Of a stretch of 11,423 bases of DNA, positions 7,052-11,423 are shown piece after piece. The notes beneath the pieces were generated by a model. The model was not told the origin of the DNA, ran no database searches, and was given only the letters and a program-made list of their open reading frames with translations. Where the stretch lies: the NCBI GenBank assembly GCA_937897665.1, contig CALCPB010000999.1, positions 1 through 11,423 of the forward strand, written 5' to 3'. Positions within the stretch are counted from its first letter, which is position 1; each line of letters begins with the position of its first letter. Source of the DNA: an uncultured Halomicronema sp. (GTDB lineage Bacteria > Cyanobacteriota > Cyanobacteriia > Phormidesmidales > Phormidesmidaceae). The translations under genes were made by a program, and so were the position numbers.

Positions 7052-8905
7052 ATGGCCCGATCTTCTGCCCCGCTCAAATCAACGCCTCTGACTGGGCAAC
7101 CTCGTGTCAAGCTGCGACTGCCGTTGGGGTGGTTTTGGCCCCTGTTTTGGAGTGCTCTGATGGTGGGGTCAGGCGTGATGGGATTGTGGGCAATGGCCTG
7201 GCTGACGCGTATTCCACCCCTGCCCAATTGTGATGACGTGACGGCGACCAGTGCCGATGGCGATCGCTTGCTGTGTGCCCAAACGGCTCTGCGGGCTGGG
7301 AGTGCCAAAAATCTCATTCAGGCGGTACAGCTAACCGCTAATTTCTCGGAAACCCATCCGTTCTATGTTGAAACCCAGCCGGTATTAGTGGAATCTTCAG
7401 AACGGTTGTTTAAGAAGGCGACTGAAAAGATGCACGAGGGCGATCTGACTACTGCAGCCGACTGGGCCGGTCAGATTCCGCTGAATACGCCGCTGCGGGA
7501 GCAGGCCCAAGCGGAGATTTGGAACTGGCGACAGGAGTGGAAACAAGGGCAAGAAATTGAGAACTCCATCGAACAGGCGATCGCAGCTCGCGATTGGGCC
7601 GCTGCCGATAACGGTCTGCAGCAGCTCAAGCTGTTGTCGAGTGATTATTGGTTAGGGCAACGCCATGGTGAATTGCTGCAGGCCAAGCAGCGTGAGGCAA
7701 CAGCCTGGACACAAATTGAACAGGCCCGCCGGCTAGCCAATACAGGGGAGCCTGAAAATATTGGTCAGGCTTTGATCATTGCCCAGCGCATTAATTTGAC
7801 CAGCCAAGCTTGGAACGAAGCGCAAGAAGATATTGACCGCTGGAGCCAAAATCTTCTGCTGTACAGCTTTCAGCGTTGGGAGCTCGGGGACGTGAAAGGC
7901 GCGATCGCGGCAGTGCAAAAAGTGCCGCCTGACCCGCAGTTAGCGCCTGAGGCTCAAGATCTAATTCAATATAGCCATGCCAACCGGTTGGCCGATCAGG
8001 CTCAGCAAGAGACGCCCGGTTATTTGCAGCTGTTTCAGCTAATGGAAGCGATTCGCGCTGCCGAAAAAATTCCGGCCGATAGTACCTTCTACCAAACGGC
8101 TCGACAATCGATACAGACTTGGCGGGCGGAATTAGAAGACCTGCGCACGCTGAAGTTCGCCAGCAATGTGGCGAGTCTCCGCCAAGGCTGGACCTATGAT
8201 TATGCGACCCAGCTAGCTTGGACGGTTGACCTTGAGCGTCCGCGTCGTTTGCAGGCGCAGACGCTCATTGCCCATTGGGAAGATGAAGTTGAACGCATTG
8301 AAGATCGCCCTTTTTTGATGCGGGCCAACGCCTTGGCGCGTAAGGGCACGATTCCCGCCCTGCAAGCGGCGATTACCGAAGCTCGAAATGTTGCTTTGGG
8401 GCGGGCTCTACGCCTTAACGCACAGACCGATATTGCGGCCTGGTTAGATCGGATTGAGGTGATTCAAGATCAGCCGATCCTCAATGCAGCCAATCAGCTG
8501 GCCACGGATGATCAGCTGCGCGAGGCGATCGCTAAAGCTGAAGAAATTCAAGACGATCGGGCGCTTTATGAGCAAGCCCAAGCCATGATTCAAGACTGGA
8601 CGCGCACGCTCCAAATTGAAGAAGACAGCCCGCTCTTAGAGCAAGCAAAATCGTTGGCTTATGAAGGGTCTTTGACTCAGGCAATCAATCTAGCTGCTCA
8701 AATTGGTCCGGGCCGGGCGCTACACGGTGAAGCGCGCAATGCTATTGATCTGTGGGAAGCTGAGAGAGCCTACATCTGGAAATTAGAAGCCGAAGAGGCC
8801 GCAGCGGAGAGTGAAGATAACAATGGCTCAGACCCCGAGAGGGATTCCCCTGGGTTGGAGCCCGCGAGTCAACCTCCACCTCCCAGTTCTGACAACTTCT
8901 TTTGA
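7052..8905 (+). CDS. Single-pass membrane protein with Trp-marked alpha-helical repeats
   Basis: The 617-residue product has a basic N-terminus, one membrane segment at about 27-51 and a large domain expected outside the cytoplasm (periplasm or lumen). Just past the membrane, Cys60 and Cys75 could pair. Residues about 115-577 are helical and repetitive, with short solenoid units resembling TPR or SEL1-type hairpins. A recurrent (I)xxW motif closes units at Trp159, 264, 357, 409, 464, 516 and 568; the last five are spaced 52, 55, 52 and 52 residues. The tail (578-617) is acidic then Pro/Ser-rich and probably disordered. I recall similar cyanobacterial proteins sometimes labelled chromosome segregation ATPase-like, but no Walker motif is visible, so that name looks wrong. 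A scaffold role is inferred. The ATG is the first start after an in-frame stop at 6995; no clear Shine-Dalgarno. It is co-transcribed with the next gene (9-base gap). Confidence 0.8.
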   Translation: MARSSAPLKSTPLTGQPRVKLRLPLGWFWPLFWSALMVGSGVMGLWAMAWLTRIPPLPNCDDVTATSADGDRLLCAQTALRAGSAKNLIQAVQLTANFSETHPFYVETQPVLVESSERLFKKATEKMHEGDLTTAADWAGQIPLNTPLREQAQAEIWNWRQEWKQGQEIENSIEQAIAARDWAAADNGLQQLKLLSSDYWLGQRHGELLQAKQREATAWTQIEQARRLANTGEPENIGQALIIAQRINLTSQAWNEAQEDIDRWSQNLLLYSFQRWELGDVKGAIAAVQKVPPDPQLAPEAQDLIQYSHANRLADQAQQETPGYLQLFQLMEAIRAAEKIPADSTFYQTARQSIQTWRAELEDLRTLKFASNVASLRQGWTYDYATQLAWTVDLERPRRLQAQTLIAHWEDEVERIEDRPFLMRANALARKGTIPALQAAITEARNVALGRALRLNAQTDIAAWLDRIEVIQDQPILNAANQLATDDQLREAIAKAEEIQDDRALYEQAQAMIQDWTRTLQIEEDSPLLEQAKSLAYEGSLTQAINLAAQIGPGRALHGEARNAIDLWEAERAYIWKLEAEEAAAESEDNNGSDPERDSPGLEPASQPPPPSSDNFF

Positions 8906-8914
8906 AGCATTGCT

Positions 8915-10735
8915 ATGACGGCGTCTCCCCTCACCCTATTTTTAGTCGATGAAGATCCGGTGTTTCGGCTAGGACTCCGCATCTGGTTAGAACAGCGCCC
9001 AGACTTTCGAGGGGTGGGCGAAGCCGCAAAGAGTGAGATGGCGAGGACGCCCTGGGATGATTTGCAGGCGTCAGCCACTGCCAGCGCCACTGATGCCGCG
9101 ACGCTGGGTGTCGTCCCCGCTGTCAGTTTGGTCATTATTGATTTGGGGCTGGGTCAGAACAACCCTACAGAGCTGCCAGGATTACAGCTCTGTAAGGTCA
9201 TCAAACAGCGCTTTCCGCAGCTAGCCGTCTTAGTCTTAAGTGCTCAAACAGCTCCCGTTTTGCGTGCTGCTGCTCAACAAATGGGCGCTGATGGTTTTGG
9301 CCAACGTGGTTTACCCGTGCGCGATCTCGCTCGCTTGATTCAGCATACGGCGCAACAGCAGGGTGACAATCTGGCTGATATTGCTGAAGATGTGGCTCTG
9401 CCCCAGCCGATAGAAGGGCCGATCGCCTTTCTTAACCGCACGTCTGTTGAACAGATTGAGGCGGCTATGGCCGAAATCGAGCAGTTAGCGACTCGCCGGT
9501 TGCCCTATTGGTATCGCTTGGTGTTGGCTGGTAAATATCGAGAATTACGAGCTGCTAAATGGCTGGTGCAGCGCATTTTGCCGGTGACGGAGTCGTCAGC
9601 ATCTGTCAGCAGTTCGCCGCTGACCCGAGATTCATCGACTGAGAATACTGAGAATATGGATGTGCAGGCAGTGCTGATGCCCGAGCCTCGATCTACGGCG
9701 GCTGCACTGAGACTGGACGGTGGTGGTCTTGCACCCAGCCAATCGCCCCTGCCTGTGCCGGTGGGCGATATCCGGACGCGGGTTTGCGAAGCCGTCTTTC
9801 GCAAACTGCAGTTTTCTCTAGACAACCAAAGCAGCGTTCCCTTAGAGATTGATATTTTACGCTCCGATAAATCCCGAGAGCTTCTGTATACTACTTTGCG
9901 TGCATTTGAGTCTTTGCTCGATGACTTGCAGCAAGCGCAGATTCTACCTGGCCAGTTGGAAGATAAACAGGCGGTTTTTTTGCAAGATCTCTGGCAAACG
10001 GTGACGGTCGATTTCTTTGGACGCTACTATACTCCGGCGATCGAGGGCTCCGAGCAACCATTGGTCACCGTGCTGCAGCAAGATAGCGCGATCGTACAGA
10101 CCGAAATCTTGAGTCGCATTCCTGATGTGACGATGCTACTCGCCCATGTGCTCTTTCAATCACCGATGGATATCGAGGGGGCGTCATATATGGCGACGAC
10201 GCCAGAAGCGCTCCGTCGTAGTCAATTTCTGCTGGAAAATTTGTTGATTGAACTGGCCTGTGCAGTGATGCAACCGGTGTTGAACCGTTATCCCGATGTG
10301 GAGTCACTGAAGCGCAGCCTGTATCAGCGACGCATGATGTCGACCCGCGATATCACGCGATTTCGCAATGATCTGTCGTGGCGTTATCGGTGGGATACGT
10401 TGGTCAATGATCCGAAAGCCATTTTTGAGAGTGAATATCGGTTGTTTGCCTTGACGCCGGCGGGCATCCAAACCCATACGGTGTATGCGCCTCGTCGCGA
10501 TGAACTAGATTCACTATCAGGCTTGCAGTACGCCATGACCTTAGCCCTAGAAGCGCGGGATGCGATCGCCCCGCGACTGCGATCGACCCTGTCGCTGGCG
10601 GGCAGTAGCGTAGTTTTTGTGTTGACCGAGGTCATCGGGCGGGGCATTGGTCTGATTGGCCGGGGCATCGTCAAGGGCGTCGGCAGCACCTGGCAAGATA
10701 TTCGGTTTCGGCAACGGCGCAGAGACGAAACGTAA
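8915..10735 (+). CDS. Receiver-like domain fused to DUF3685/Ycf55 domain
   Basis: The 606-residue product starts with a response-regulator receiver fold (about 6-145): acidic pair Asp12-Glu13, phospho-acceptor candidate Asp76 in VIIDLGLG, Ser109 in VLVLSA, and GADGFGQRG at 124-132. The conserved switch lysine is Arg131, and the stretch between the acidic pair and Asp76 is about 20 residues longer than usual. A variable linker (about 225-285) follows. Residues about 290-565 resemble DUF3685, the family that I believe includes the Ycf55 protein of red algal plastids; characteristic pieces include RSDKSRELLYTTL, DLWQTVTVDFFGRYYTP and a Trp/Arg-rich RFRNDLSWRYRW block. No DNA-binding output domain is seen. 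The C-terminus (567-606) is a Gly/Ile/Val-rich amphipathic stretch ending in a basic tail, perhaps membrane-associated. The gene sits 9 bases after the solenoid gene, so the two products likely work together. Biochemical function is unknown. Confidence 0.85.
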   Translation: MTASPLTLFLVDEDPVFRLGLRIWLEQRPDFRGVGEAAKSEMARTPWDDLQASATASATDAATLGVVPAVSLVIIDLGLGQNNPTELPGLQLCKVIKQRFPQLAVLVLSAQTAPVLRAAAQQMGADGFGQRGLPVRDLARLIQHTAQQQGDNLADIAEDVALPQPIEGPIAFLNRTSVEQIEAAMAEIEQLATRRLPYWYRLVLAGKYRELRAAKWLVQRILPVTESSASVSSSPLTRDSSTENTENMDVQAVLMPEPRSTAAALRLDGGGLAPSQSPLPVPVGDIRTRVCEAVFRKLQFSLDNQSSVPLEIDILRSDKSRELLYTTLRAFESLLDDLQQAQILPGQLEDKQAVFLQDLWQTVTVDFFGRYYTPAIEGSEQPLVTVLQQDSAIVQTEILSRIPDVTMLLAHVLFQSPMDIEGASYMATTPEALRRSQFLLENLLIELACAVMQPVLNRYPDVESLKRSLYQRRMMSTRDITRFRNDLSWRYRWDTLVNDPKAIFESEYRLFALTPAGIQTHTVYAPRRDELDSLSGLQYAMTLALEARDAIAPRLRSTLSLAGSSVVFVLTEVIGRGIGLIGRGIVKGVGSTWQDIRFRQRRRDET

Positions 10736-10752
10736 TCAGCCCGTAATTGGCA

Positions 10753-11277
10753 TTACCGGACAGTCGATGTCAGCGGATGCTGGGCGACATAAGCGTAAGC
10801 CGCGATCGCGGCAGCTACCCCCACGTTTAAAGATTCCACCTGTCCCCATTGGGGAATCGTCACGACGTCGTCACAACGCTCGATCAGTGACGTGGGAATG
10901 CCTGTGAGTTCGCGTCCGATCAATAGCGCCGTCTGTTGCGGGAAAATGAAGGTCGGTATTGGGATGCCCTGGGGGTGACGCGTTAAAGCCAGAACTGTCG
11001 TGCCATGCTGTTGTTGCTCGGCAATCCAGTCGGCCAGCTGCAGACTGTGGCAAACGGCAAATGGCTGCCAGCGGTGAGCTGAGACCGCGACTTTGCGAAA
11101 TTCTCGATCTTCTAGTAATTGCCAAGATGGCAGTACCAGCTCTTGTAGTCTGAAAGCCTCGGCAGTACGGCACAGCGCTCCGAGATTAACCGGATTGTGC
11201 ACCAAACTCGCACAAAGAGTTAAAGCATGGCGGGGAATTGGGTGTGGCGATCGCGACATCATGCTGCAGTTTGACAT
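10753..11277 (-). CDS. TrmH-family (SPOUT) tRNA/rRNA 2'-O-methyltransferase
   Basis: From the ATG at 11277 the product has 174 residues, about the length of a minimal SPOUT domain. All three TrmH motifs are present: motif 1 NLGALCRTAEAF with Asn31 and Arg37, motif 2 LLIGRELTGIP with Glu123, and motif 3 IPQWGQVESLNVGVAAAIAAY with Ser149 and Asn151. The spacing of Asn-Arg and Ser-Asn equals that of the catalytic residues in TrmH. These enzymes form a knotted dimer and transfer a methyl from S-adenosylmethionine to a ribose 2'-OH. The ASLVHNPVNLG start resembles the TARBP1/Trm3 type, so tRNA Gm18 is a plausible target, but this is inference. The frame stays open to a TTG at 11334; ATGs at 11328, 11277, 11262 and 11259 are possible. 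I chose 11277 because GAGAG lies just upstream. It converges on the Ycf55-like gene with a 17-base gap. Confidence 0.88.
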   Translation of the reverse strand: MSNCSMMSRSPHPIPRHALTLCASLVHNPVNLGALCRTAEAFRLQELVLPSWQLLEDREFRKVAVSAHRWQPFAVCHSLQLADWIAEQQQHGTTVLALTRHPQGIPIPTFIFPQQTALLIGRELTGIPTSLIERCDDVVTIPQWGQVESLNVGVAAAIAAYAYVAQHPLTSTVR

Positions 11278-11368
11278 TCGAGCTCTCGCTGGGTCAGGGC
11301 TGCATCGCGCCGGCTTCACAATAGCCATTGGCAACCGATATCACTCACAGAACTGATGCAACTAACGG

Positions 11369-11423
11369 CTAGGCACCAAAATAAGCGGGCTCGTTTCCCG
11401 GTGTCCACTTGATGTTGCAGCCA
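11369..11423 (-). CDS. 3' end of a thioredoxin/AhpC-TSA family gene (partial)
   Basis: The minus strand from the window edge reads GCNIKWTPGNEPAYFGA and then TAG at 11371-11369. This 17-residue end closely resembles the conserved C-terminus of a group of soluble thioredoxin-fold proteins of about 190 residues, in which a GCNIKWKPG block precedes the stop. The catalytic CxxC-type region would lie outside the window, so activity cannot be judged. The gene runs in the same direction as the methyltransferase gene, whose start is about 90 bases downstream. The match rests on recall of one short motif; the other two frames on this strand show nothing similar. Confidence 0.6.
   Translation of the reverse strand, partial: GCNIKWTPGNEPAYFGA

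Noticed and set aside
7052..8905. Annotation of the solenoid protein as an SMC-like chromosome segregation ATPase
   Set aside because: No Walker A, Walker B or signature motif is visible, and the protein has a membrane segment with its bulk predicted outside the cytoplasm.
10743..10756. Hairpin GTAAT-TGGC-ATTAC between the convergent Ycf55-like and methyltransferase genes
   Set aside because: Only 5 AT-rich pairs with no U-run; too weak to call a terminator.
1..11423. CRISPR array, tRNA, rRNA, transposon, integron or defence cassette
   Set aside because: No regularly spaced direct repeats, cloverleaf with GGTTCGAATC-type arm, transposase motifs or terminal repeats were seen on either strand. 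The only tandem repeats are within coding regions for WD40, pentapeptide and helical units.

Overview
This window looks like ordinary chromosomal DNA from a cyanobacterium. By eye I count 19 perfect copies of the octamer GCGATCGC (the HIP1 palindrome) in 11.4 kb, where chance would give well under one. The gene content agrees: a Ser/Thr kinase with an N-terminal four-Cys motif and WD40 repeats, an exported pentapeptide-repeat protein, a DM13 protein, and a receiver domain fused to what looks like a Ycf55/DUF3685 region. The base composition and coding style fit a filamentous Leptolyngbya-like lineage, but I cannot name a genus.

Layout. Positions 21-485 (+) encode a secreted DM13-domain protein. 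It converges on a YqeY-family gene (527-985, -). Next on the minus strand is a 708-residue membrane-anchored kinase-WD40 protein (1152-3278). After a 448-base gap comes a PAS-GGDEF-EAL cyclic-di-GMP enzyme (3727-5412, -). After another 442 bases comes an exported pentapeptide-repeat protein (5855-6622, -). A 429-base gap separates this from a two-gene plus-strand operon: a single-pass membrane protein built of alpha-helical repeats (7052-8905), then, 9 bases on, a receiver-DUF3685/Ycf55 protein (8915-10735). A TrmH-family (SPOUT) RNA methyltransferase (10753-about 11277, -) converges on the operon. The last 55 bases hold the 3' end of a further minus-strand gene whose 17 visible residues resemble the C-terminus of a thioredoxin/AhpC-TSA family protein.

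How the genes relate. Most are separate units with no shared pathway. Signalling is over-represented: a kinase, a c-di-GMP enzyme and a receiver-domain protein. The one clear functional pair is the operon at 7052-10735, a membrane-anchored solenoid plus a receiver-like protein of unknown function.

The points most worth a second look are the kinase, whose DFG aspartate is replaced by valine while the HRD loop is intact; its WD40 propeller, which has exact 42-residue spacing; the solenoid, with a recurrent tryptophan every 52-55 residues; and the receiver of the Ycf55-like protein, whose switch lysine is arginine. I saw no CRISPR array, tRNA, rRNA, insertion sequence, phage gene or recognisable defence system. 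I do not think the window contains a clearly new multi-gene system beyond the uncharacterised solenoid/Ycf55-like pair.
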